A DNA stretch of 64,000 nt, from the NCBI GenBank assembly GCA_902806575.1, contig CADCXD010000004.1:1736001-1800000 (forward strand), written 5' to 3'. Below, piece by piece: positions 11,550 to 23,375 of this stretch; position 1 is the stretch's first letter, and each line of letters begins with the position of its first letter. This DNA is from Jackrogersella multiformis (lineage: Eukaryota; Ascomycota; Sordariomycetes; Xylariales; Hypoxylaceae). The notes beneath the pieces are model-generated. The model was given only the letters and a program-made list of their open reading frames with translations, searched no databases and was not told the origin of the DNA. Both the position numbers and the translations under genes were made by a program.

Positions 11550-14370
11550 GCCCCAGAATCCACCTCGGCCGTGGTCGAGGGGACCGTCGCGTCGCTGTAG
11601 AAGATGAATCGGCGCCACGATCTAATGTCACGGTCAGCAAGGGTTTAGGCACGTTTCTAGTGCCATTCCGACGAGGAAAACACGATTTTGACGCGTACTA
11701 TAAGGTTTAAAGACGGTCGCAGAAGTCCGTTAAGACTACTCCGACCACTTAAATGGCGGAATGGTGATGATTAAGGCGGGATTTAGATGAGGCTATTCGC
11801 GATAAATATTTTTCACGGTTCCTTGTCGTTGATGACAAATCACGTGATTGGGAATAAGGTATTCAGTAATGCGTAGAAAGCAGGCTACGGTGGTGTATGA
11901 TTTGTGTGATGGATCGGCGAACGTTGCCAGATTGATAGTTGGAGCGGGTTTGGAATGTGGAAACTCAGAGCTCATAGGTCCAAACGTTTCTACTATAGTC
12001 TCTGGTCCGTGCGTAGCTTCTAGCTATCTCTGGAGTCTTTCCCTAGGTATTATTACCAGCTATTACCTACCTCCTCTGCTCCTTGCTTCTTACGTACAAG
12101 TTCTAATAAGCAATCGCTCCTATCTCATCAACATGTGTTCTTTAGATATTGTATTCAAAACACACTTTCCATAAACATTAAGCATAATAACTTAAGTTTT
12201 TTTTAGGAGTACGCTTGATTGCTTATTCTTGAAGATAACCATACTAGGTACCTAGGTACCTAGGTAAGTAAGATAAGGAATTAGATAGGGTCGAGATTCA
12301 TTTTTATCGTACAATTTCACTCTTCTGTAGAATGGCTCGTCAACATCATAAATGAATAGTATTTAGATCTCTTTAATTATAAATCCAGAGTTGAAGTGAC
12401 GATTAAATCTTTATACTGATCTTCCAATTTCACATGTGAACATAGCACGCGATCTAAGTAGTGCACGTGCCTGATTCTAAGCAACCCATGATGAAAATAG
12501 CAGCTTAGTTTATGTCATAGGGTTAAAGATCGCGTCTACCTACGGAGATAGAAAGATGAAATGATGCAGAATGCGGGTGCTGGCGCAGGTGATTATTGCT
12601 CCTGAAGATGAGTTAGTCGTGCATGATCTTCTCCTATGAGACACATGAGTATGTAGGATGCCCGATGCTTGCTCTTCTTCATACCAAGGTACATGGGAGT
12701 ATCTAAATGAAGCTTAAAAGATGTCTAACTGATTAAAGCAGAGACTGATAGAAAGTCGAGCTTGATTACCTAGGTAGGAAAAGGAAAGGGGACGCTAGTT
12801 AAGTCGATTAGTTTAGTTTACCATGTAGGCTCAACCTCCCGCTCGTCTATTCCGTCAAGAATCATTTATATCAAATGAGAGAATCCACTAGGTACTACCT
12901 AACAAGATGCCTACCGACGAAGAGGGTCGAAGAAATGTTACTTTGAATCGTTATTAAAGCTCCTGCGAGAATAAGGGGCAGAAGGGTTAAGTTAATACGG
13001 GCCCTCGATCACGAAGTGCATAAAAGCAAGGGAGATTAAATGTACCTACATTACTAGTCAGTGCTAGTAGTAAGTACATCATTACTCGCTAAGTCGATAA
13101 ATGAATTCAGGAACATTGTCGGAACATGAAAAGTCAAAGCACTACGGTATTGGTTGATGATTTGATAGTGGTAGGTACTGATTCATGCAGTAACCATCAA
13201 CATAGAAATAGTATTCATGCTGTACATAACATACTTAGTAGCTTATAATCCGTAAATAGTATGCAAATTATATCACTTGATCGTAATAGTAAATCTAACT
13301 TATTAATATTAGGTTACCTAGGTAGGTTGCTTTAGTGTAGGACTTAGATAGGTATCTGGAAGTAGGTACCTAGCAAAGTAAAGCTTGCATAATGGAGCAA
13401 ACAAGGATGAGATAACTTACATAGTACCTACCTTAGCCGCTTAGGTACATCAGGTAGGAGGTAAATAAGATCCAACATGGATGGATGCCACCAGCAAATA
13501 GCACAACGATGGCACCTGGCTAATTGATTTGGATCATCGCTGTCGAATTCGAGTGCATGCCGCACTTAGTTTTTTTCTGCCTAGTGATGAGATCGTCTTG
13601 AGATCATCCTCGAAAGCAGCTAGATGCCAAGAAGGTACGAATACTCTAGTGTAGGTAGGTAATTACCTAGGTATTAACCAACTACTGGGTGATACAGAAA
13701 TTATATATCTTCTCATTACAAGGTAGGTACAAGGTTGACTCTATCAATTCTTGACAACCTTTTATAACAGGTACCTAGGTATGTACGTTTGAAAACAGAC
13801 TATTACCACCAACCAACCCTTTATCTTCATTCCCCATTCCCCATTCATCGACGAATAATCGTCAGCAATTCCATTTTCGTCCGATTGTGGTATTCGTCAA
13901 GACACAACAACGTGTCTTTTATGCGAAGTGTGTTTCGGTTACACTTCTCCCCTTTCTCTTTCTCTTTCCCTCCCCCTACCTACATACCTAGGTAGTTACA
14001 GCCCAAGATAGCTAGGTACCTAGAGTAATTTAGCTAAGTTATTTAATCGGCTACGGCACCTACCTCCTACACCAAGTACCTAGGTAAATAGTAAGGCTCG
14101 TCCCACTGGTTCGTTCGCCTGACCCCCCTTCCCCCCTTCTCCCCTTTTTAATTATTCGGTCCCTTTAATCCATTAAGGTCCCAGGTCATCAGTTCATGGC
14201 CTAGCTTTGCCCAAGACCCGCCTTTCATTCCCTCCCCACCGCCAGCTCCAATACTTCTAGTCTCCCATACTTCTAGTGATAATCATAATCATAATAATAA
14301 TAATAACGCCAGCTCTAGCACCCTCCTTCTGGTACCTCTACCTCTACAACTTCTTTCTTCCTCGACGCCT
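11550..14370. other. Long gene-free spacer, 2.8 kb
   Basis: AT-rich with many copies of the palindrome TACCTAGGTA, including tandem ones at about 12246-12267, 13315, 13770 and 14000. An ATA/AAT microsatellite (about 14278-14307) and pyrimidine-rich tracts lie just upstream of the next start codon and look like promoter or 5' UTR sequence. The frame 11848-12174 has no domain or codon signal. No RNA gene recognised. Confidence 0.5.
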
Positions 14371-15216
14371 ATGTATCAGGACACCACAAACTTCTTGCCC
14401 AAGATGAACCCCACCGACGAGGAACTCGACCGCGACTGGAAGCCCAATGGCCGCCGACCGCAATCGTGAGTATTCCCACGTTCAGATTACCTTGCTCTCT
14501 GCCTCTGCGCATACCGTTGCTAGTAAATGGGAAAACGAAGATCGCGCCAAAAAGGCTGTATTGCTTTTTTCGATAAAAAAATAAATTACTGACGCTTTGT
14601 TTCTATAGCACAATTGCTCGCTCCTTCAGTCAGGAGTTGATGGACATTTTTCGAATTGAGAATAGCATTGCCGATCTAGACGAGCAGGTTGACAAGCGGT
14701 ATGACCCACACCTGCACCCCTATGCCCTATACGCCTATCTCAGGTGTTATGCGACCTTGGCCAACGGGCACTAATATGGAGCTTCTCCTGCCGGCTAGAA
14801 AACAACAGGTCACTACTGGTCAAACCGAATTAGAAGCCCTCGAGGCTAGGATCAAAGAGATGGAAGAAAGACTTCAGAAGCAGAAGCCGGGTGCGGCGGG
14901 CTCGAGCCCGCGAGCTCAGCGACAGGCGCTCAGTGACACCTTCAACAAAGCCGCAGCCGAGAAGGATCTCGCACAGCTACAGCAGCAGCATCACCAGCAG
15001 CAGCAACAGCAACAGCAAAGGTCCCGACCAGGAACCGCGAAACAGGTACAGCAAGCACCTGCACATGGAGGAGCTATGCCTCCGACTCCCACAGCCAGCG
15101 AAGGTGAATACGTACTTGTCAATCATAGCTCCTCTGGTCACGGTGGCGTCGATTCCCGAAAATTTACTGACTATGTCTTGATTCCTAAAGATGGTGGCGA
15201 CCGCGACAACAACTAA
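14371..15216 (+). CDS. Small Q-rich coiled-coil protein, unknown function
   Basis: Three exons, 14371-14465, 14609-14698 and 14799-15216, give 200 residues. Donors are GTGAGT and GTATGA and acceptors TATAG and GCTAG; both junctions restore frame. The start MYQDTTNFLPKMNPTDEELDRDW is the first ATG after the pyrimidine-rich leader. The middle exon encodes an amphipathic helix (SFSQELMDIFRIENSIADLDEQVDKR) that continues across the junction into a coiled coil (ELEALEARIKEMEERLQKQK). A poly-Gln/His tract follows near residue 125, and the tail contains GEYVLVNHSSSGH. No enzyme motif is visible. I do not recognise the family; it resembles an adaptor or scaffold component. The coding model is well supported, the function is not. 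Confidence 0.75.
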
Positions 15217-17068
15217 GTCAGAAAATTGATTTATTAACAACCTTTCCCCGCCCGCGCCCCCTTAGCCGGTACGAGTGGCTCTTCGATTTGGCTCTTTATC
15301 CGACCTGTCCTCTCTCCCCCGTCCAACAAGAAATCGAAGGAGACCACGTGCGTAACCAGCGGCAACCGACCATCGATCCTAAACGTCGAAACTTGGACAA
15401 TTTTCAAGAATGTCCCAACCGACGTACTTGGATACCCACATCGGATGAGATCAGTCTTGGCCCCCGACCCTGGGATTTCAATCACGAGCGAACATCGGAC
15501 CGTCGGGAAGAAGGGGGTATACGAATCGAATTTTCCGGTCTTTCACGAACCGATTTTTAACAACCTCAAGATATCCCCTCGTTTGAAAGAAGAGAAAGAC
15601 GGCACCACTTTCCTGTCCGTCCGGCGTTTGAAGGCGTCCAATCTTCATCACTTTTCTTGGCCAGTGTTTTATCTTAGGACCCTTTTAGTAGTACCATGGA
15701 TGAGGGAGGCGGCTGTAGGAATGCAGCCGGGGGGAGGTTGGTCTGATAATAATGGACAAGATGTTGCGAAACGCTCATTCGTCATCGTCGCATCTTAACA
15801 TAGCATAGGGTCTTATGTTTTCTTGGGAGGGGTCGTCGGCGCACGTGGACGGCCGTGAAAAGAGAGAGAAAGCCTTCATGGATGGACTGGATGCATGCGT
15901 ATCTCATCGGCTGACTTACCAGATGGGGTCTATTATTGTACATAACCTACCTCTTATCATTTAGAGAGTACTGCTAATGCAACCTGGATAAACGTAATGT
16001 CTGCTTACTTAGTTTAATACCGATATGTGTTTCGTGATCATTCCTCAAGCCCTCATCTCATGTCTTGTAGCTAACACGCAGTCGACAAAAAGCCTGATGA
16101 TGACTGTACAGTTGCATTACCGGTTTCTTCCAAAACCTACGCACGACCCGAAGGCACGTCGTATTAAACTCTTATTCTTAACACCCCATTACCCCGCCTA
16201 GCAAAGTACGTGACTCGCCGACAAGCCGTCATAAGCATGTCAGAACTCGAAGTTATTCCAAGCCGCGCATCGCAGTAGAACAAATACGATATGATCGATG
16301 ATCAGATTCCTTGCATATGCACATCGACTTTCCAGTAGAAATATGTATATTAAAACGTATCATCATCCCTATGTCAGCTGTAGCGTTATGGTTCGTTCAT
16401 AGAGACTAATCGCGGATGAGAAAACAGATACGTCAGGTGGGAGAGTACGAGTGCTAGTAAAAAACACGGTAATAGATCATAAGCACTTAAATTTTATAGG
16501 AGGGTCTACACCTGGAAGCTATTTACTTGTCTCGTATTCCGATAGATTGGACGAGGATATTACCTGTCAAAACTTCGAGCTGCCATATATACATGAAGTT
16601 GATCCAAGGCAAGAAAGAAAAACATTAAGCTTGCACCTTGGAGAGAACAGAAAAAGTCATCGCATAACGAACCGTTACGAAAACTCTGAAATAGTACTAT
16701 ACATATCACAACATACAAGCTAATGAATTAATAGAGAACGAGTAGCGAGGTTACAAGGTCAGCAGGGAGTTGAAGAAGTCAATTGTGAGAGAAGAGAAGT
16801 CATATCACTACCTAGTTGTCGGTAAAGTGCAAAATAATTAAAAAGTAGGTACGTGGAATCAACTCTATGATAACTGCCACAGTTTATCTTGTTTGTTTAT
16901 GTCAACAGAGAATCATTAGCGCATACATAAGTACGCAAGTAGACATCAGCAAAGGCTACCTTGAGGTAGGCGAATCCCTCCAAGATAGCAAATATGTTGG
17001 ACGCAAAACCGATCTCATATCAGACCCAGCATACTGGGTAGCACAGATAACCCCTAATATTCTCTAAT
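15217..17068. other. Spacer between Q-rich gene and protease gene
   Basis: Probable 3' UTR sequence of the upstream gene, then AT-rich spacer. Overlapping frames at 15234-15798 on both strands, and 16451-16723, lack motifs and splice support. Confidence 0.4.
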
Positions 17069-18547
17069 TCAGCTGCCGCCATCGTCATCGTCAACCTCGT
17101 CACGGGCGTTGACGGCCCGCTTTTCATTACTGGTGTTCAGGGGTTTAGGAGCCATGCCAAACCGTTGATTCGCGATGTCGAAGACAGCAAAGCCACTCTT
17201 GAGGAACACGTCGCCGAAAATGGCTGGCGCGTCAGTGAAAGACCCGAGGGACTGAAGGCCAGCATAGCACTGTTCATCAGTAGAGTGGGCATATATGAAG
17301 TATGCTCCTGGCACAGAACCGGTGATGTTATTTCCTTCCGCATCGCTGAGCTCGAAGATGAAGTCGGGCGGGGTAGAGTTGCATGGTATCAGCCATCCAT
17401 ATTCCCTATACGAGTAGTTGGCACCAGGGACGTTGGTGAAGTACATATGGACTGCGTTGCTTGGCGCAAAGAATAGCGTAGAACCCGTGTCGATGATAAC
17501 CTCTTGCGGTTCGTTGAACTGATACTTGATATCCGACCCGCCGATGGCGAAGCCCGTCTGCGAAACGCCCCAGTAGCCTTGAGAGTTATTCACGCCCACG
17601 TACTCAATATCGGAGTCATGTAAGCTATCATTGATGTATCCAAAGTTAAAAGATCCTTCGCTGCTGTTGTGGCGTAGATCGACCGTAAAGACGGGCTCAC
17701 TCAACACCTGGGGTAGGTAGTCGAGAAGGGTCTTCTGCTTCGGTATTGTCTGTACTATGGATGGCCAGGCCAGTCCCACAAGGCCAGACATGTAGTCAGA
17801 CTCCGTAAACGTGGACGACACCGATTCTGCCGACTCGATTGTCATGTTGGGAATGGAGAGATTGCCAAACATGAGTGTGTCCTTGTAACAGATACCGCTC
17901 GACGTAGAAAAGTCGCCATAGATAATGGACCACGTGCAGTTTTTGATCAGCTTGGATGTAGATGATTTGCGAGGATCCCAAAGAGTCTGACCGGCTACCT
18001 CGTCCTTGTCCGTGTCGGTTGAGAAGATCCAGCTATGGTGTTTATCAATATAAAAGGACTACCCTATGAAGTATAATGTTTGTTTAAGGGGTTAACATAC
18101 GTGTCAGACGAACCAGTGTCAAGGTCTAAGGTTAGCTGCTGAGGTGGGGTGCCAATCCCTACAGGAGATAGCCAGAGGAGATCGCCAGAATGTGAAGCTG
18201 CTGGCGAGGAATCTCCTAATGGCATCGTCAGTTGTAAATTTCAAAGGAGTTTTGAAGGCATGTGTCTTGTTTGACTTACCAATGTCTCCTGCAACGGCCT
18301 TGTTTGCTTGCACATTAGCTTTGTAAGAATCAACGACCTCCTGCAAGCCATTGGGAATATCGAGCTTGTACTTCTTCAGAGTCTTCAGATACTCAGTAGG
18401 TCCGTGTCGGGGGATATTAGCATCATGGGCTACAGGAACGGAGAACGTGTTGCCGGCCTTGTAACCATGAGCTTGAGACGAGCTGACAACGGTGATAAAA
18501 GAGAAGCAGAAGGCCACTGCCACGAGGATACTGATCAAGTATGCCAT
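17069..18547 (-). CDS. Secreted pepsin-like aspartic protease (family A1)
   Basis: Three exons, 18280-18547, 18101-18215 and 17069-18032, encode 448 residues. Donors GTAAGT and GTATGT and acceptors ATTAG and CATAG all keep frame. A signal peptide (MAYLISILVAVAFCFSFITV) precedes a propeptide of about 85 residues. The mature enzyme has the first catalytic motif LDLDTGSSDTW, whose codons span intron 2, and the second, VIIDTGSTLFF; a conserved flap tyrosine lies in the IIYGDFS context. The Cys pair of the C-terminal lobe and several N-glycosylation sites are present. A tail of about 25 residues ends in acidic EVDDDDGGS, with no GPI-type hydrophobic tail. This fits an extracellular aspergillopepsin-like endopeptidase active at acid pH. 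The substrate is unknown. Confidence 0.92.
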
Positions 18548-19760
18548 ATTGATAGATCTTTCAGTGATCTAGTGGCAAGACTTCAGTGGCACTGATGTTG
18601 TGAGGATGGAACAGACTGAGAAATGAAATTGAAAGTAGATGTGGCGAGGATTTATATTGAAAAGAGCAACCCAAGAGATACCTACCTTGGGTAGGTAGGT
18701 AGGCAGTGTTTGTGCATGAGCTTACCTGCCTGTCGTGATGAGGTGTAATTTCCATCTCAAGTGCTTTACCTTTGAGATTAAGTACCTGCATCATATAAGT
18801 TTAAGGTACACACTTCGATATGTATCTTCCCTGACTCAACCCACCCAAAGTGTACCCAGAGTGTAGCCAATGCACAAGTACCCATCAAAAGGTGTTACCT
18901 GAAAAGTGCTCCCTAAGAGCTGCAGGCGCAAATGGTGTATATCCCTGTGGCAGGTACAAGTGTTGGGCGATTGCTTCCAGTTTCTCCCAACTTGAAACTT
19001 CAAACAGAAAGATGTAGGCCGGATTTGTCGATGTTTTTGCCAAGGCGGATATTCGCAGCTTCCTTTGGGATTGAAGGACCCGCCGAACCCGTGTGATCTT
19101 GTGTGATCTTGCGTAACCCCTTTACGTGAATTATATGCTAAGGAAGCATTGTACTTGCCGAAGCAGACAAACAGACAAACATAATCAAGTACCCATCGAT
19201 CGTAACGAGATGTCGCTCGGCCTCCTTGCATATTCTTCTTATTATTCTAGCTGTTGGTTTATATTTCAAGATTGATCTGGTCTTACAATTTCGGGGTTAA
19301 ATAGGGGTATATCTAGAACGTAGCCAAGTCGGCCCCACTGTCCCCTCCCCCTATTTACTACCTGGATATGACCCAGTTCCTACTCGCGTATTTCATGATG
19401 TATTCTTAGGAGAAAGAGCGTGTACGACGTAGGACGACGGCAAGCGGCCGACAACAGAGTCTGGCGTTATGAAAAACAAACTGATGTGGAGTCTTGTACG
19501 AGCCTCTGCTTTCCTTTGGACCAACCGCCTAGGTATCCACGGCCGGAAAAGACAAGTATACGCACTTAACCTAGATACCGCATATAAGTTAGGATGTACT
19601 TAGGTAATATGTAGTATCTAGATCTGCGATACCAAATCAATATTCTCCTAATCAGTTCTAGAAGATATCTAGAAGAATCACCACTTTTTAACTGCAAGCA
19701 AGATCATGGTCCTCGCTAGGCGTATCATATCATTAGTCAATATCTATCCTGCGGCTTATA
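18548..19760. other. Spacer, protease promoter and LHS1 3' region
   Basis: Contains short TAGGTAGG tracts near 18690. Frames at 18561-18794 and 18836-19231 show no domain. The region around 19320-19600 is probably LHS1 terminator and spacer. Confidence 0.4.
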
Positions 19761-22700
19761 TCACAGCTCGTCATGCTTTGTCCTAGGCTCATCCTTATTT
19801 TGTTGGTCCTTGGACATACGCTTGATCATCTCCTCAATCTCCTCCATCGTCGGGCCCTTGCCGTCTTCCCCGAATTTGATGTAGTTCTCCCCGTTTTTGG
19901 GCTCGATGGTCGACTCTGAGCCGTCGCTACCCGTCTTGGTAGTGCTCTTCTTACCCTTGGCCTTGCTCGGTTTCTTTGAGCTGCTGCTCTTCTTCTTGCT
20001 CTTGTCAGAGTTCTTGACGCTCTTCATGGCCAGATCCATGCCGGCCTTCTCGAGCTTTTTCGTCTTTTCTGCGATATCTTTTGCTAGCAGCACGGGATCG
20101 GCAGTGTCAGGAAGCCTTTCCTGTTCGGCAAGCTTCTCCTCTAGCCAATCGATGACAGACTTTGAAAGATCCGTAATCTCGTTAAGGTCGTCAATAGTGT
20201 AAGGGGGTGGCACCGGACCGCGGTCCTCCGCGGTGGTCGTAGTTGTTGATGTCGTTGTTTCCTCATCTTCAAGACCATCAAAGTCATTAGCTTCCTGTGA
20301 AGGGGCCGAGGTTATAGTCGAGCTTGTCTCACTCGTAGAAGTAGCGCTGGCACTGAAAGAAGACATGTATGCATCTGCCTCGGCAAGCTTCCCCTTGATA
20401 GTATCAATGAAGGAGGTCGTCTGATCTAGAGCAACCCTTAAGCTCTTGACTAATTCCGGCCTCTTTTGTGCCTCCTCGATTCTCTTCTCGACGGGAGATA
20501 CAAGATCTTTGAGTCCCTTCAGTCTAGACTTGAGTACTTCACGGGATGCGTCAGTTCCATCCTCATAGAGCCATTCGCTAACATCACTAGCTTTCTTCTC
20601 TAGCTTGGCTCGCTCTTCCGGGGTAGAGGCAGCCACAAAAGATTCCGTATCCAGTAGATCCCTGACCCTGTAGGTGAAGCCTTCAAGCTGGTTTAAAGTT
20701 TCTTCTCTCAACCGCCGAGATTTGTCAGAGGCTTCGAAAGCCTTGATACGGTCCTTCGCCTTGGTGAGATCTGCTTTTGGTAGAGCCGGAATGCCTGTTT
20801 TCTCCACGGCGTAGTCAACTGGGATTACGACAAGCTGCTTTTTCTTCGGGACAGGGCTGCTCTCCGGAGATTCAGCAGACACTGAAGACGAAGTTACAGT
20901 TGTCGAATCGGTGCTAGAGTCCACGGAGGTGGCAGCAGTTTCAGTAAACTCGGTGGTCGAGACGCTCTCCGAAGCCTCGTCAATACTCTCCTCACCATCC
21001 TTCAAGGGTTGTTGGTCTTTGTTTTTCCCAAATCCAAAGAGATTCTTGACGCCATCCATCACCGAGCCTTCCTTCTCTTGCACTTCGGTTTCGCACTCAA
21101 CAGCTGCGTTGGCAACCTCTACTTCACCGTCTTCGGTGCTAAGTCGTAGCTTAACTTTGAAGTGAATTTCGGGGTGGGAGCAGCCCTTCTCAACTAGTGA
21201 CGCAACTGATGCTGTCAGGTTCTTTGTCGTCAAAACCTTCGTTTCTATGTCCACTGCGGCCCCTTCACTTGAGGGTACCTGCTGATAGAAACTGACTGAG
21301 AAATCGTCGTGATTCGCGAAAGTAACCTCCTTTGGGGCGGCACCAAGCAAAGATCGTTCGGTCCAGAGACGCTGCTGCTGAACCTTGTCCTGAGGATTTG
21401 TCCATTTCATGCCCGCCGGGTAGAAAGAGCCATCAGAAATTCGGATTTCCTTGACTCGGAAGCTGGGGCTGAGTTCTGCACCTCGGAAAGCGGCGCCAAA
21501 CACTGCTGCTTCGTCCGAATTGACATTGCTTCGGAGCTTGTCGCCGCCTGCAATCTTCTCGAGCTGCTTCTGGACAAAAGGTGTCCGCGAGGAGCCGCCA
21601 TGAAGGATTATCGAGTCAAGCTGCTTGATATCAAGCTCGGCTATGTCAAGGGCTTTCTGGACGGTGGCGCCAACCCTTTCGGCATGCGCCTCGGCCAATT
21701 TCTCGAAATCTGCTCGATTGATCTTATATTTGAAGTCAATATCATCGTAAAGACCTTCAAAACTAGCACCAGTGTCGACATTGGCGCTGAGAACATGTCT
21801 GAGCTTTTCGGCGTCCTTCGAAAGCTTCGCCATGGCCCGACCGTGTCCCCGAACACTCTCTGCGGTCACAGAGGCCTTCTTCGCGGCTGCCGACTCAACA
21901 AATTTTGAGATCATATCATCTACGATCAGGTAATTAAGTGCGTCGCCGCCTAGGGTTCTATCCCAGCTGCTTCCCACGACCTGTACCTCCTGAACCGTCT
22001 TGTTGAATTTGCCGATGTCCTTAACTATTCGGCCCTGAAACTTCATGACGGTTGCTTTGGCGGAGCCAGCACCCATGTCGAAGACCATATGATACTCTGG
22101 CTTGCCACCTTCGTTGACGGTGGGGAATGTTCGACTCGTAGCGTAATTTAGACCAACAGCCAGGCCGTCACTAATAAGAGACAGCACCTTCAGTCCAACA
22201 AGTTCGGCGGCCAATTCTACAGCACGCTTCTCTTCGATAGTATAGAACGGAGGAACAGTTATAACCACAGATCTAACACTGCTGTCCGAGCCAGCTAATG
22301 CTTCCGCATTGCGTTGTATGCTCTGAAGCTCCATTGCTAGCAATTCTTCGACCAGCCATGCTTCTTCATTTGCGGTAGCTTTGCTCTTGAACGCAACCGT
22401 ACCACGGGTCTTGTGCGCCTCCAGCTGCAGGTCCGGGTGTCTCGCAGCATATTCCTTCACAATCGAATGATCTGCAGGGAGACCAAGGAGGGTCTTGAGG
22501 TTGGGATATACGTCGCCGGGGAATCGAGCGGCGAGAGCTATGGCATCTGATCCATAAGCCCTCTCGGGATATGAACCACTCTTCGGAGAATTCTGTGAAG
22601 GTTTGAATGCGACCGCGGAGGTTTCTTTTCTTCGCGAATCCTTGGTTAGGACGATCTCGAGGGGAATTCCAGGTTTAACGAGAGTAGCTTTGATATACTC

Positions 22701-22805
22701 GGTACCAAGATCTATACCGAGGACAGCAGATACTGCGAGGACGTTTGTAGAAAATAGGAAAACTACGCAAAGTAGTATTGATCGAGGGGAGAATGTTTGC
22801 GCCAT
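19761..22805 (-). CDS. lhs1: ER-lumenal Hsp70-like chaperone LHS1/GRP170 (HYOU1 family)
   Basis: An uninterrupted frame of 1014 residues from ATG 22805 (MAQTFSPRSILL). A signal peptide is followed by the Hsp70 nucleotide-binding domain: phosphate-1 motif LGIDLGTEYIKATL, connect region VVITVPPFYTIEEKRAVELA, phosphate-2 motif VFDMGAGSAKATV and adenosine motif IILHGGSSRTPFVQ. The beta-sandwich domain is followed by an acidic Ser/Thr-rich insert, an extended alpha-helical domain, a second Ser/Thr-rich stretch and a Lys-rich tail. The C-terminus KHDEL is an ER-retrieval signal. Length and insertions fit the large Hsp110/GRP170 class. In yeast, Lhs1 acts as nucleotide exchange factor for Kar2/BiP and in post-translational import. 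It is divergent from the SDR gene. Such genes are usually controlled by the unfolded protein response, but I did not identify a UPRE. Confidence 0.95.
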   Translation of the reverse strand: MAQTFSPRSILLCVVFLFSTNVLAVSAVLGIDLGTEYIKATLVKPGIPLEIVLTKDSRRKETSAVAFKPSQNSPKSGSYPERAYGSDAIALAARFPGDVYPNLKTLLGLPADHSIVKEYAARHPDLQLEAHKTRGTVAFKSKATANEEAWLVEELLAMELQSIQRNAEALAGSDSSVRSVVITVPPFYTIEEKRAVELAAELVGLKVLSLISDGLAVGLNYATSRTFPTVNEGGKPEYHMVFDMGAGSAKATVMKFQGRIVKDIGKFNKTVQEVQVVGSSWDRTLGGDALNYLIVDDMISKFVESAAAKKASVTAESVRGHGRAMAKLSKDAEKLRHVLSANVDTGASFEGLYDDIDFKYKINRADFEKLAEAHAERVGATVQKALDIAELDIKQLDSIILHGGSSRTPFVQKQLEKIAGGDKLRSNVNSDEAAVFGAAFRGAELSPSFRVKEIRISDGSFYPAGMKWTNPQDKVQQQRLWTERSLLGAAPKEVTFANHDDFSVSFYQQVPSSEGAAVDIETKVLTTKNLTASVASLVEKGCSHPEIHFKVKLRLSTEDGEVEVANAAVECETEVQEKEGSVMDGVKNLFGFGKNKDQQPLKDGEESIDEASESVSTTEFTETAATSVDSSTDSTTVTSSSVSAESPESSPVPKKKQLVVIPVDYAVEKTGIPALPKADLTKAKDRIKAFEASDKSRRLREETLNQLEGFTYRVRDLLDTESFVAASTPEERAKLEKKASDVSEWLYEDGTDASREVLKSRLKGLKDLVSPVEKRIEEAQKRPELVKSLRVALDQTTSFIDTIKGKLAEADAYMSSFSASATSTSETSSTITSAPSQEANDFDGLEDEETTTSTTTTTAEDRGPVPPPYTIDDLNEITDLSKSVIDWLEEKLAEQERLPDTADPVLLAKDIAEKTKKLEKAGMDLAMKSVKNSDKSKKKSSSSKKPSKAKGKKSTTKTGSDGSESTIEPKNGENYIKFGEDGKGPTMEEIEEMIKRMSKDQQNKDEPRTKHDEL

Positions 22806-23375
22806 GTTGGGCAAGACTAGGAGGGGTGATTGGCGAGACGCTCGCCTGGAGAAAGATCGAGACCAGCTACTTTAGAGTGATTGTAGAAAAATAAATAAAA
22901 CAGAGTGATGGGGTTTCCCTATGGGAATTAAATATGGCTCTATCTTCGAGCCTGCCGTTTCTGCGCCTTGTATATAAAAGCGTCTTAACTTTATTAGAAT
23001 CTGGCCTCAACTAAAACAAATAAGCTATTCCCTGCCGCCATATAAACTTTCTGACCTCACCGCACTAGCTTTGATAAAAAAGGTTATTATTCCATGTAAA
23101 GAGGACAACTTGTTGAAAGTAACCCCTGTTTATGGCTGAGATTTGGCACAAAAGCCACTGATAGCGACCTGATTGGTCCGATAATCAAATATGGATCTGG
23201 AATGATACAAATACGGAAATGTATGTAGGTATGTCTTGAAGGTGGCTGATGCATACATATGTACCCACTGCCCCGCGCGAAGTATGGAGTACATCTTGGT
23301 CTTGGCTTAAGACACAGTCTTTCTTGCTGAATCCTAGGTACTAATAACCACAACTTTTGATTGTCTACTTTTACA
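22806..23375. other. Divergent promoter region between LHS1 and the SDR gene
   Basis: 570 bp separating two outward-facing start codons. A TATATAAAAG sequence lies near 22970. No defined stress element was recognised by eye. Confidence 0.45.

Noticed and set aside
11848..12174. 108-codon plus-strand frame
   Set aside because: It begins with a non-ATG-supported or weak context, shows no domain, and its composition is that of spacer DNA.
15234..15798. Overlapping frames downstream of the Q-rich gene on both strands
   Set aside because: They conflict with one another and fit 3' UTR sequence better; no motifs or splice signals support them.
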